In this document: piece after piece, positions 7,305-13,750 of the stretch
Numbering within the stretch: position 1 is the stretch's first letter
How the letters are laid out: each line of letters begins with the position of its first letter
From: SAR202 cluster bacterium
GTDB taxonomy: Bacteria > Chloroflexota > Dehalococcoidia > UBA3495
NCBI GenBank assembly: GCA_009392075.1
Contig: VFHG01000275.1
Coordinates: 1-13,750, forward strand
Direction: 5' to 3'
Length of the DNA stretch: 13,750 bases
Position numbers and translations under genes: made by a program
The notes under the pieces: model-generated
Databases searched by the model: none
Seen by the model: the letters and a program-made list of their open reading frames with translations, nothing else
What the model was told of the DNA's origin: nothing

Positions 7305-7868
7305 TTAGAAGAAAACGCTGAGGTTCTTGGCCAGAATGACGTTGGCATCCAGGACTATGGTCCGCTTGTATATCTTCCACCGGCCATCTTCCTTGCGCAG
7401 GTGGTCTTCGCGGCTGCCGGCGAAGATGTTCTCGTCGGTCTCATGGTGAGACCGGTAAAGGATGAACGCTGTCTTGGCCTTCAGGTCGCCCTCAGGCAGG
7501 GGTTCAATCACAAGGTTGCCCACGAGGTGCCGCGTCCGCGACGGCGGGTCTTCGGACCAAGCCATTCCGGTGTCCAACCGGTCGACCCGCATGGTCATAT
7601 ACGTTTTGTCGTCCTCGAAGATCGCCAAGTCTCCCTCTTCGGAAATCTCGCGGGACAGGTCCTGACGGCCAACATTCAGGCGCCGAGGCATGAAATAGAA
7701 GACGTCGTCGGTGAATAGATCGAGCCATTCGCGAAACTTCCGGTCATCGAGCAGCCAGGCCTCGTTGATGTAGAACTGCATCAACTCGTGCCATAGCTCG
7801 CTTTGGGAGACTCCATCTCCGAACGTTTGCGCTGTCATTCCTACCTCGTCGGGAATCCCGTCTTGCAC
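7305..7868 (-). CDS. Rieske ring-hydroxylating oxygenase, beta subunit
   Basis: A 187-residue protein with the SnoaL/NTF2-like cone of ring-hydroxylating dioxygenase small subunits. Family marks include a long N-terminal helix (ELWHELMQFYINEAWLLDD), FREWLDLFTDDVFYFMPRR, the MRVDRLDTGMAWSEDPPSRT segment, and the C-terminal GRWKIYKRTIVLDANVI strands. Beta subunits are structural and help shape the alpha3beta3 oxygenase; they carry no metal. Two starts are plausible: GTG 7868 (GGAG six bases upstream, 14 bp after the alpha stop) or ATG 7838 (GAGG five bases upstream), which would give 177 residues and matches the usual length better. It is co-transcribed with the alpha gene, and the pairing confirms a two-component-type terminal oxygenase. 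Confidence 0.88.
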   Translation of the reverse strand: MQDGIPDEVGMTAQTFGDGVSQSELWHELMQFYINEAWLLDDRKFREWLDLFTDDVFYFMPRRLNVGRQDLSREISEEGDLAIFEDDKTYMTMRVDRLDTGMAWSEDPPSRTRHLVGNLVIEPLPEGDLKAKTAFILYRSHHETDENIFAGSREDHLRKEDGRWKIYKRTIVLDANVILAKNLSVFF

Positions 7869-7882
7869 TGGCCGCTCCGCTC

Positions 7883-9226
7883 CTAACCGTTGATCGTGGC
7901 AGTACCCTCAAAATCGGCTGTGCCCGGCTCGATGGATATGTCCTCCCAGCTCTCGGCGTTCATGAACTCTTCCCAGCGACGGTAGAAGCTGCGTTGATTG
8001 TTCTCTGAGGTATAACGCTCGGCTACCGTGCCGGGGAAGTCGGGATCTGAACCGGCCCGGCCTACACCCATGGACAGGTCTTGGGAGTATTTCTGGGCCA
8101 ACGGAGTCAGGCTTGATCTGGACACGCCTCGCCAATTGTCCATATCGTCTTGCTCGAACAGCCCGGCCACGCCATTGTAGTTGCCGCTGCCCATTCGGAG
8201 GGCCCGCTTAAGTTCGTCAGGCATACCCTTTTCGAGCACAACGAAATGCCAGAATTCAGTCTCCAAGGGGCCTCGGGGGTGGGCGAGTCGAAGCCCTAAA
8301 ACCCCGTTGGGGAAGATACTGTGGTTGCCCAGTTGGAGCTTCCCCGCCCGGACACTGCCTAGGCGGCGCTCGGCCTCCCCCAAGGTAGACCGGTAATACT
8401 CCTCAAATAGCGAGCGGTTTTCCTGGGTCACACCGTGGGTCTGCCGGGCTTGGTCTGGCCGATCCAACATCCGCATCGTCAAAGAATGTCCATTGATGAA
8501 AAGGTGCTTGCTGGGCGATTCGAATTGCGCCTCGTGGGTTAGGCGTGGGAGGCCGAAGTGCCTGGCCTGGACCAATATCGCGGAAAGGTGTGTGGTGGGG
8601 ACATGGTAATTGTCCGAGCAGTTATCGACTGCTGTCTTCCAATTCAGCGGCTCGATCCATTTCACTGGACCGATAGCCTCAGTCCCGGCGTCCAACCGGT
8701 TGAATGCCACATCCAGGCACCATCTGGCGTCTCCCAGATATTCTTCCAAAGAAGGCGCGCCTGAGTCCCAGTTGGCAAAGACGATGCCGGCGTAAGTTTC
8801 TACGCGCGCCGCAATCAGGCTGCGGCTGTCCCGGTCCACAGCGCCGTAATAGGCTTCTTCCTCTCCCGGCACGTATTCCAACGAGCCGTCATTTGAATAG
8901 GTCCAACCGTGATAGGGGCAGAAAAAGTTCTTAGTATTTCCTACGTCTGTCCTGACGATCGCGTTGCCCCGGTGACGGCACATGTTCAGGAAGGCATGAA
9001 GTTTGCCCTTACCGTCGCGGGTCAAGATCACCCGGTCCTCACCCATGTAGGTGTGGAAGAAGTCATTTACCTTGGGGACCAAGCTTTCGTGGCCAATCAT
9101 CAGCCAAGTCCTTCCGAATACCTTCTCCAACTCCTCCCGATAGATATCTGGGTCCGAGAAGATGCGGGAGTCAAGTTTCCCTGTCTTTAGGTCAATCACA
9201 TTGTATTTTTTGTTGGAAACGGCCAT
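7883..9226 (-). CDS. Rieske ring-hydroxylating oxygenase, alpha (catalytic) subunit
   Basis: A 447-residue protein, normal length for the family. The Rieske [2Fe-2S] motif is complete: CRH (Cys83, His85) and CPYH (Cys103, His106), 17 residues apart. The mononuclear iron motif is also complete: DNCSDNYHVPTTH gives the bridging Asp205 with His208 and His213, and EQDDMDNW supplies the carboxylate ligand (Asp360 or Asp361). Such enzymes add O2 to aromatic or other ring substrates using electrons from a ferredoxin and reductase, neither of which is encoded in this window. The substrate cannot be named from sequence. ATG 9226 has AGGAG ending six bases upstream. It is the first gene of an operon with the beta subunit and the acyl-CoA dehydrogenase-like gene, and divergent from the alpha/beta hydrolase gene. 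Confidence 0.93.
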   Translation of the reverse strand: MAVSNKKYNVIDLKTGKLDSRIFSDPDIYREELEKVFGRTWLMIGHESLVPKVNDFFHTYMGEDRVILTRDGKGKLHAFLNMCRHRGNAIVRTDVGNTKNFFCPYHGWTYSNDGSLEYVPGEEEAYYGAVDRDSRSLIAARVETYAGIVFANWDSGAPSLEEYLGDARWCLDVAFNRLDAGTEAIGPVKWIEPLNWKTAVDNCSDNYHVPTTHLSAILVQARHFGLPRLTHEAQFESPSKHLFINGHSLTMRMLDRPDQARQTHGVTQENRSLFEEYYRSTLGEAERRLGSVRAGKLQLGNHSIFPNGVLGLRLAHPRGPLETEFWHFVVLEKGMPDELKRALRMGSGNYNGVAGLFEQDDMDNWRGVSRSSLTPLAQKYSQDLSMGVGRAGSDPDFPGTVAERYTSENNQRSFYRRWEEFMNAESWEDISIEPGTADFEGTATING

Positions 9227-9277
9227 GATTGCTCCTGATTGCTGTCTACCTACGATGTAATTTGCCGGAATGGGTTA

Positions 9278-9306
9278 ACGATATGGCGCAATGGGTTTCC
9301 GGTCAA
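9278..9306 (-). promoter_or_regulatory. Promoter for the Rieske oxygenase operon
   Basis: On the minus strand TTGACC (9306-9301, five of six matches) is followed after 17 bp by TATCGT (9283-9278, four of six). Transcription would start near 9271, leaving a leader of about 45 bases before ATG 9226. The -35 box and spacer overlap the left arm of the inverted repeat at 9294-9337. Confidence 0.45.
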
Positions 9307-9337
9307 GGGCAGCACACTGGTATCGATGCCGGAAACC
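9294..9337. promoter_or_regulatory. Inverted repeat, candidate operator of the divergent region
   Basis: GGTTTCCGG (9294-9302) and CCGGAAACC (9329-9337) are a perfect 9-bp inverted repeat separated by 26 bp. A further CCGGAA half-site lies at 9265-9270, so CCGGAA-type half-sites start at 9265, 9297 (inverted) and 9329, exactly 32 bp apart. The left arm overlaps the -35 region of the Rieske promoter. The symmetry is seen; regulator binding is inferred, and no regulator gene is in the window. Confidence 0.45.
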
Positions 9338-9375
9338 AATGCTCCCGGCCAACGATGTGAGAATGGAGGTCAGGC

Positions 9376-10224
9376 ATGGCGTCCCCCGTAGAATTTAGCG
9401 AACAGGGAACGAGTAAAACCGTGAAAGCGGGCGGCATGGATGTCCATTACCACGACGTTGGGTCCGGCGACCCAATCGTTCTGCTCCACTCCTACGGTCC
9501 CGGCACCACCGGCTGGATCACCTTTCACAAGATATTGCCTGCCCTTGCCCAGCGGTACCGGTGCATCGTGATGGACCTGCCTAACTTTGGGCGGACCGGC
9601 CCCGTCACCTACAACGAGCCTCTGCACAACCTCCAGGCCCGGACCGCATTGGCGCTGATGGACAAATTGGGGATTGAAAAAGCCCACCTGGTCGGCAACT
9701 CCCAGGGTGGGCAGTCGGCCATGGTGGTGGCGATGAAGAATCCCGAGCGGGTGAACAAGCTGATCTTCGGCGCATGCCATATCAAGACCGGAGGAGATCT
9801 CTACCTGATGGGCAATCGCCCTTCAGAGGGCAGCAGGGCCACCAATGATGTGATCGCCGATCCCACTCGTAAGAATGTGCACCGGTACCTGCGGGTCCAT
9901 ATCGACGATCAAACGCTGGTGACCGACGACCTAATCGACTATATCCATCAGAATTACACAGGGCACCCAGATCACGTGGCGGCCAACGCGGCCTCGGTGA
10001 GCGTGCCCTACGACCATGGCGTGGACCTACCCAACATCAAGGCGCCTAGCCTGATCATCTGGGGGCGTTATGACCGCATGTGCGTCTTTGAGATTGGTAT
10101 CGCCGCGTTGAATAACATCGATGATTCCAGATTGGTGCTACTCAATAATTGCGGCCACTGGCCTCCGTATGAGAAACCGGAGGAATACACCGCCCACCTG
10201 CTTAATTTCCTGGAGAATATCTAA
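9376..10224 (+). CDS. Alpha/beta hydrolase, meta-cleavage-product (C-C) hydrolase type
   Basis: A 282-residue alpha/beta hydrolase with a complete triad: Ser109 in GNSQGG, Asp233 in GRYDRMC and His261 in NCGHWPPYEKPEEY. The oxyanion-side loop HSYGPGTTGW (38-47), NFGRTGP (70-76) and the tail around CGHW resemble BphD/HsaD/XylF-type hydrolases, which cut C-C bonds in ring-opened vinylogous diketones. A general esterase role is possible. ATG 9376 has GGAGG (9365-9369) six bases upstream. The gene is divergent from the Rieske operon across a 149-bp shared control region and convergent with the CoA-transferase genes (52-bp gap), which fits a role in the same ring-degradation pathway. No extradiol dioxygenase that would make a typical substrate is in the window. 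Confidence 0.85.
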   Translation: MASPVEFSEQGTSKTVKAGGMDVHYHDVGSGDPIVLLHSYGPGTTGWITFHKILPALAQRYRCIVMDLPNFGRTGPVTYNEPLHNLQARTALALMDKLGIEKAHLVGNSQGGQSAMVVAMKNPERVNKLIFGACHIKTGGDLYLMGNRPSEGSRATNDVIADPTRKNVHRYLRVHIDDQTLVTDDLIDYIHQNYTGHPDHVAANAASVSVPYDHGVDLPNIKAPSLIIWGRYDRMCVFEIGIAALNNIDDSRLVLLNNCGHWPPYEKPEEYTAHLLNFLENI

Positions 10225-10276
10225 GGGAAATCAATCTCGTAGGCGCAGCGTTACCTGGGAGACTGAAAAGGCGGGG

Positions 10277-11479
10277 CTACCAGATCACCTGGGATTCCTG
10301 GAGGCTTTCTACTTCTGACTTCGGTAGGCCAATGATGCCGTGGAAGACGTCCATATTGTGCTCGCCCAAGTCCGGAGTCCAAGTGTCGATGCTGGACGGA
10401 GTTTTCGAGAAACGCCACGGCGGCACCACAGCACGCATCTCGCCTTTTTCAGCGTGGGTTATGGTCGGGAATGCTTCCCTTGCTTCCAGATGTGGGTCGG
10501 CTCTCAACTGGCTGGGAGAAAGCGACGGAAACGAGGGGACTCTGCGAGACTGCAGTTTCTCCGTGACTTCGGTCGGTGTGTGTTTGGCCGTCCACTTGGA
10601 GATAAACCCGTCCAGTTCGTCATGATGCTTCCAGCGGCGGAAGGCGTCGCCGAACTTATCGCCCTGGGCCCATTCCGGGTTGCCCATGACTTCGACAAAA
10701 GCCTTCCATTCGTCCTGTGATCCCACCGAGATGCTGACCCACTTGTCCTCACCCGCACATCTGTAAACGCCTTGCGGTGCATTGGAGTCGTCCCGGTTAC
10801 CCTGCCGTTGGGTCTCGCGTCCATTCATAGCAAATTCAAGCAGTGACTGGCCGATGAACGAAGACCCCAAGTCCCTGACGGAAACGTCGACGTGCTGGCC
10901 AAGTTCCGTCCTTCGTTTGGCGCAGAGGGCGGCCACGGCAGTGAACGCCAGTAGCATTCCGCCGGTATGGTCCATGCCATGGCGAAGCTCCACCGGCGGC
11001 CCATCGGGGTAACCGGTGAGGTTTCCCAGACCGCCGATTGCAGCGAACAAAGGGGCGTAGCCAGCGTAATTGTACTCCGGCCCACTCTGGCCGTTAGAGG
11101 ACAAAGACACTAGGATGATGTCCGGTTTCGCCTTTCTTAGGGCCTCGTAGCCGAAGCCCAGACGGTCGAACACGCCGGGCCGAAAACTCTGCAGAACCAG
11201 GTCAGAGACTTTGGCGAGTTCCAACGCCAACTCGATGGCGCGGGGTTCTTTGAGGTTCAGGGTTGCAGACATCTTATTGGCATTGACCTGCTCGAAACTG
11301 GGGGCCGGCTTGCCGTACATCGGGTGGGGACGGCGGGTGATATCCAATCGGGCCGAACTCTCGATCTTGATTACCTGAGCGCCCATCTCAGCCATCATCA
11401 GTCCGGCGAACGGCCCGGCGGCATGCGTTGAGAAGTCCGCTACCCGGATACCGGACAACGGTCCTAGAGCGTCGGTCAT
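10277..11479 (-). CDS. Family III CoA-transferase (CaiB/BaiF), subunit with catalytic Asp
   Basis: A 400-residue family III CoA-transferase. N-terminal LSGIRVADFSTHAAGPFAG and MMAEMGAQVIKIE (28-40) are the standard opening; NLKEPRAIELALELAKVSD and FRPGVFDRLGFGYEAL (99-114) follow; GQHVDVSVRD (194-203) marks the domain crossover. Asp170 in HGMDHTGG sits 24 residues before that GQ and matches the Asp that forms the acyl-CoA/anhydride intermediate in formyl-CoA transferase (Asp169). The enzyme moves CoA between organic acids; donor and acceptor are not evident. Its ATG (11479-11477) overlaps the TAA of the preceding gene (TAATG), so translation is probably coupled and subunits made in equal amounts. 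The upstream GGGGGTG is only a weak ribosome site. The adjacent paralogue lacks the Asp, which suggests a heteromer. Confidence 0.88.
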   Translation of the reverse strand: MTDALGPLSGIRVADFSTHAAGPFAGLMMAEMGAQVIKIESSARLDITRRPHPMYGKPAPSFEQVNANKMSATLNLKEPRAIELALELAKVSDLVLQSFRPGVFDRLGFGYEALRKAKPDIILVSLSSNGQSGPEYNYAGYAPLFAAIGGLGNLTGYPDGPPVELRHGMDHTGGMLLAFTAVAALCAKRRTELGQHVDVSVRDLGSSFIGQSLLEFAMNGRETQRQGNRDDSNAPQGVYRCAGEDKWVSISVGSQDEWKAFVEVMGNPEWAQGDKFGDAFRRWKHHDELDGFISKWTAKHTPTEVTEKLQSRRVPSFPSLSPSQLRADPHLEAREAFPTITHAEKGEMRAVVPPWRFSKTPSSIDTWTPDLGEHNMDVFHGIIGLPKSEVESLQESQVIW

Positions 11480-12699
11480 TAGATCACCCCCGAGCGGGCC
11501 AATGAAACTATTTCCTCGCCTGTGTAACCGAGGGACTGGAGCAACTCGGAGTTGTGCTCCCCTAGAAGTGGGGCCCGGTCAAGTACCGGCGGAGTTTCAG
11601 ACATGCGGTATGGCGGTCCGGCATAGTCAAAGGTCCCGGCCTCGGGGTGGTCGAGGGAGACAAAGAATCCCCGCTCGCGCTGATGTGGGCTCTCAAACAC
11701 CTCTCCGGGTGTGTAGAACGGGGCGAATGGCACGCCAGCGGCTTGGCCTTCGTGATACAGCCAGTCTTTGGTCTTGTCGGCCGTCCACACCCTAAGGTTG
11801 CGATTTATCTCCGCGCCATGGGTGAACGGGTCTTGGAATTTCTCAGGAGCAGCCCAATCGGGGTCGCCGAGAAAATGGCCTAGGTTCTCCCACTGCCTGG
11901 GCTCAAGGGTCAGCACTTCAATATGACCGTCCGTGGTCGGCATGACTCCGCCAACCCGAAAGAAGCGGGAGAACCGGTCTTCTTCTACACCCTCAGATTC
12001 CAATCGTTGCAGCGGCATGTAACCGATGGTCAGTTCGGCTTCTTGTGTCGAACAGTCGACGAATTGTCCCGGCGATCCACCCCATTTGGCATAGATGGCC
12101 CCGCACAGGCCCACGGCTGCGGAGAGGCCACCCTGATAAGAGCCCATCATGCTGCCGGCAGCGAGGGGCGCACGGTCAGGGAAAACGTCCAAAGCCAGAC
12201 CGTTGGGAAGCAGGTTGCCCTCTCCTCCGGCATGGAAGATGTTGACGTCGTTCGCTACATACTCGGAGTAAGGGCCGGTGCTGCCGTATGGCGTGATTGC
12301 GGTGGCGATCAGGTCGGGTCGACCGTCGGCCAGTCTTTCTTGGCCGATTCCCAATTCTGTGGCGCGGGACGGAGAAAGGTCATGGACCAAAACGTCTACT
12401 TGTCCGGTCAATTCCCAGAGGATCTCCCGGCTTTTACGGTCGTCCAGGTTCAGCGTGATGGACTTCTTCCCGGTGTTCAGATAGAGGAACATCCCGCTGC
12501 GCTCCGGATGAGGCACATCTCCGGGGAAGGGCCCGCGCCGTCGGGACGGGTCCCCAGTCTTAGGCGGCTCAATCTTGATGATCTCGGCTCCCAGAGAGGC
12601 CAGCAGCTTGCCGCAGAACGGGGCGGAGACCATGCTGGAAATCTCCAGCACCTTCAGCCCGCCCATCGCAGTGGGGAAAGTGTTTTCAGACGTATTCAT
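11479..12699 (-). CDS. Family III CoA-transferase (CaiB/BaiF) paralogue lacking catalytic Asp
   Basis: A 406-residue protein of the same family as the following gene: MGGLKVLEISSMVSAPFCG (12-30), LLASLGAEIIKIEPP (32-46), FLYLNTGKKSITLNLDD (71-87) and GQFVDCSTQEAE (211-222). Counting 24 residues back from that GQ, as in the partner where Asp170 sits, gives Ser187 in MGSYQGGLSAAVG, so the catalytic Asp appears absent. Known two-gene family III enzymes such as BbsEF pair one subunit that carries the Asp with one that does not; this pair may work the same way (inference). It starts 42 bp after the dehydratase stop. Neither ATG 12699 nor the internal ATG 12666 has a clear Shine-Dalgarno; 12699 is kept, though the conserved domain begins at Met12. 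Confidence 0.85.
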   Translation of the reverse strand: MNTSENTFPTAMGGLKVLEISSMVSAPFCGKLLASLGAEIIKIEPPKTGDPSRRRGPFPGDVPHPERSGMFLYLNTGKKSITLNLDDRKSREILWELTGQVDVLVHDLSPSRATELGIGQERLADGRPDLIATAITPYGSTGPYSEYVANDVNIFHAGGEGNLLPNGLALDVFPDRAPLAAGSMMGSYQGGLSAAVGLCGAIYAKWGGSPGQFVDCSTQEAELTIGYMPLQRLESEGVEEDRFSRFFRVGGVMPTTDGHIEVLTLEPRQWENLGHFLGDPDWAAPEKFQDPFTHGAEINRNLRVWTADKTKDWLYHEGQAAGVPFAPFYTPGEVFESPHQRERGFFVSLDHPEAGTFDYAGPPYRMSETPPVLDRAPLLGEHNSELLQSLGYTGEEIVSLARSGVI

Positions 12700-12741
12700 T
12701 GGCGCTTTTTAACGGTCCGGATTTCGTTCCGCAAATCTTGA

Positions 12742-13750
12742 TTATTCCGGGAGAATGGGCGGCATGCCCTGGCTGCGGGTGGCCGTTCGCAGTTGGAGTT
12801 GGCTGCCGTCGGTGAACCATGGCACACGGGGGTCACGTGAAGGCAACATCACGGTTGCTTGGCCGGGCGCTGTGACCTGGCCGCGCTGGTTCTCCGCCCA
12901 GATCTCCAGGTCGACCAACGGCGAACCATTGTCGATGTGCTTGCCAATCACTTTGCCTTTCAGGTATTGGGTGTCGCCGTAAACGTTGAAGCGGCGGCAC
13001 TCGACCCTTAGGCGCTTCAAGAAAGCGTCGTCACCCATCCAGTTGGTGACCAATGTGCCCATCCAAGACACCCGCTGGGGCCCGTAGTCGTAGGCACCAG
13101 GCACTCCCACCGCTTCGGCTACCGAATCTCTCAAGTGACCGATCCCGGTGTACTCAAGACCGCCACCGGCCTCGGGGTTCCGGAAGAAGTGGTCGGGATG
13201 GCGCAGGGCCTCGCGTAGCAGCACTCCGTGGGCGCTGGACCGGCCGGTGCCGACTAGGAACGCGGTCATGTCCTGCAGAGACAAAGGTCCGCGGAGCACA
13301 GTGTCTATCTCGTCACCGATATGGGTGTCTTCGTAATAACGGGTGTTGCCGCCCCTGGCCTTTTCGCTGAGGACCAATTGGTCGATCTCTTCCAATTCTT
13401 CAGCGGTGTATTCGTGGCGCTTGGGGACATCTGAATACTTGCCTTGCTCCCGCGAGGCACGGCGCTGGTGGCGGGTGCACCAACCCACTACCCTGGATAT
13501 CATTTCGTCGCGCTGATTCGTGTAGATGGTCTCCACAAACTGGATCACCAGCTTGCCCGAGTATTCACTTTCCTTCTCTTGGACGTCCAGCACTCTTTCG
13601 ATGGCGTTTATAGAGTCGCCGGGGCGGATGTGTCGGAAGTTCTCCCAGTCGGTCCCGGCGAAGAACCCGTGGACTCCTGGGAGACCCCAACGGGTCCGGC
13701 CAGACCAGTGCCGCATGAAGGGAGAGCAGGGATGGCCTATAATCGACCCA
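12742..13750 (-). CDS. MaoC/FAS1-like double hot-dog dehydratase (5' end outside window)
   Basis: The frame is open from the stop at 12742 to the right edge of the window, giving 335 codons. The internal ATG at 13716 is not the true start: the 11 upstream codons (GSIIGHPCSPF) flow into MRHWSGRTRWGLPGVHGFF, the usual lead-in of this family. The N-terminal half contains GLPGVHGFFAGTDWENFRHI and RPGDSINAIERV, a FAS1-like hot-dog segment. The C-terminal half contains GAYDYGPQRVSWMGTLVTNW, MGDDAFLKRL, GDTQYLKGKVIGK and EIWAENQRGQVTAPGQATV, a MaoC-like half. Such proteins hydrate enoyl-CoAs or dehydrate hydroxyacyl-CoAs. The classical hydratase-2 signature (GDxNPxH) is not seen; GIGHLRDSVAEAVGVPGAYD may hold the equivalent His. 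It is followed by the two CoA-transferase genes on the same strand, fitting a CoA-thioester pathway. Confidence 0.8.
   Translation of the reverse strand, partial: GSIIGHPCSPFMRHWSGRTRWGLPGVHGFFAGTDWENFRHIRPGDSINAIERVLDVQEKESEYSGKLVIQFVETIYTNQRDEMISRVVGWCTRHQRRASREQGKYSDVPKRHEYTAEELEEIDQLVLSEKARGGNTRYYEDTHIGDEIDTVLRGPLSLQDMTAFLVGTGRSSAHGVLLREALRHPDHFFRNPEAGGGLEYTGIGHLRDSVAEAVGVPGAYDYGPQRVSWMGTLVTNWMGDDAFLKRLRVECRRFNVYGDTQYLKGKVIGKHIDNGSPLVDLEIWAENQRGQVTAPGQATVMLPSRDPRVPWFTDGSQLQLRTATRSQGMPPILPE

Noticed and set aside
10225..10276. Possible terminator between convergent genes
   Set aside because: Only stems of about four base pairs can be drawn and there is no T-tract, so I did not call one.
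11923..12741. Long plus-strand frame of 272 codons
   Set aside because: It lies antisense to the well-supported CoA-transferase gene and shows no recognisable family; long antisense frames are expected with this codon bias.
1..13750. CRISPR array, tRNA, rRNA, insertion sequence or integrase
   Set aside because: Reading both strands showed no regularly spaced repeats, cloverleaf-like genes, transposase motifs or terminal repeats.

Overview
The window is about 13.75 kb of moderately GC-rich bacterial chromosome, dense with catabolic genes. It contains a Rieske ring-hydroxylating oxygenase (alpha and beta), an acyl-CoA dehydrogenase-like flavoprotein, a meta-cleavage-type alpha/beta hydrolase, two family III (CaiB/BaiF) CoA-transferases and a MaoC-like hot-dog dehydratase. 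Beside these lie a DUF1800/DUF1501/NHL-propeller block and a nitroreductase fused to an SRPBCC domain. This mix resembles Chloroflexota of the SAR202/Dehalococcoidia type or similar uncultured heterotrophs, but there is no rRNA or other phylogenetic marker here, so the assignment is only a suggestion.

Layout. (1) 1-968, minus strand: two neighbouring broken genes. One is a lipoprotein-like gene split over three reading frames that runs off the left edge. The other is a PD-(D/E)XK nuclease-like gene with an in-frame TGA and a lost catalytic glutamate. (2) 1097-2248, minus: the nitroreductase-SRPBCC fusion. (3) 2424-6035, plus: DUF1800, DUF1501 and NHL-repeat genes, probably one operon, led by a promoter with a perfect TTGACA -35 box whose position argues for a start codon downstream of the longest open frame. 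(4) 6042-9226, minus: Rieske alpha, Rieske beta and acyl-CoA dehydrogenase-like genes as one operon (transcribed in that order), convergent with block 3. (5) 9227-9375: a divergent control region with a promoter overlapped by a 9-bp perfect inverted repeat. (6) 9376-10224, plus: the C-C hydrolase, divergent from the Rieske operon. (7) 10277 to the right edge, minus: MaoC-like dehydratase, CoA-transferase and CoA-transferase (transcribed in that order); the two transferases overlap as TAATG, and the dehydratase is cut by the window edge.

How they may work together (inference): the Rieske oxygenase hydroxylates a cyclic or aromatic substrate, the hydrolase cleaves a ring-opened diketone, the CoA-transferase pair activates an acid product, and the flavoprotein and hot-dog protein carry out oxidation and hydration of the thioester. 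No extradiol dioxygenase, ferredoxin or ferredoxin reductase is present in the window, so the pathway is incomplete here. The most unusual points are the CoA-transferase pair in which only one partner keeps the catalytic aspartate, the acyl-CoA dehydrogenase-like protein lacking the usual catalytic Glu motif, the two-domain nitroreductase, and the two decayed genes at the left end.
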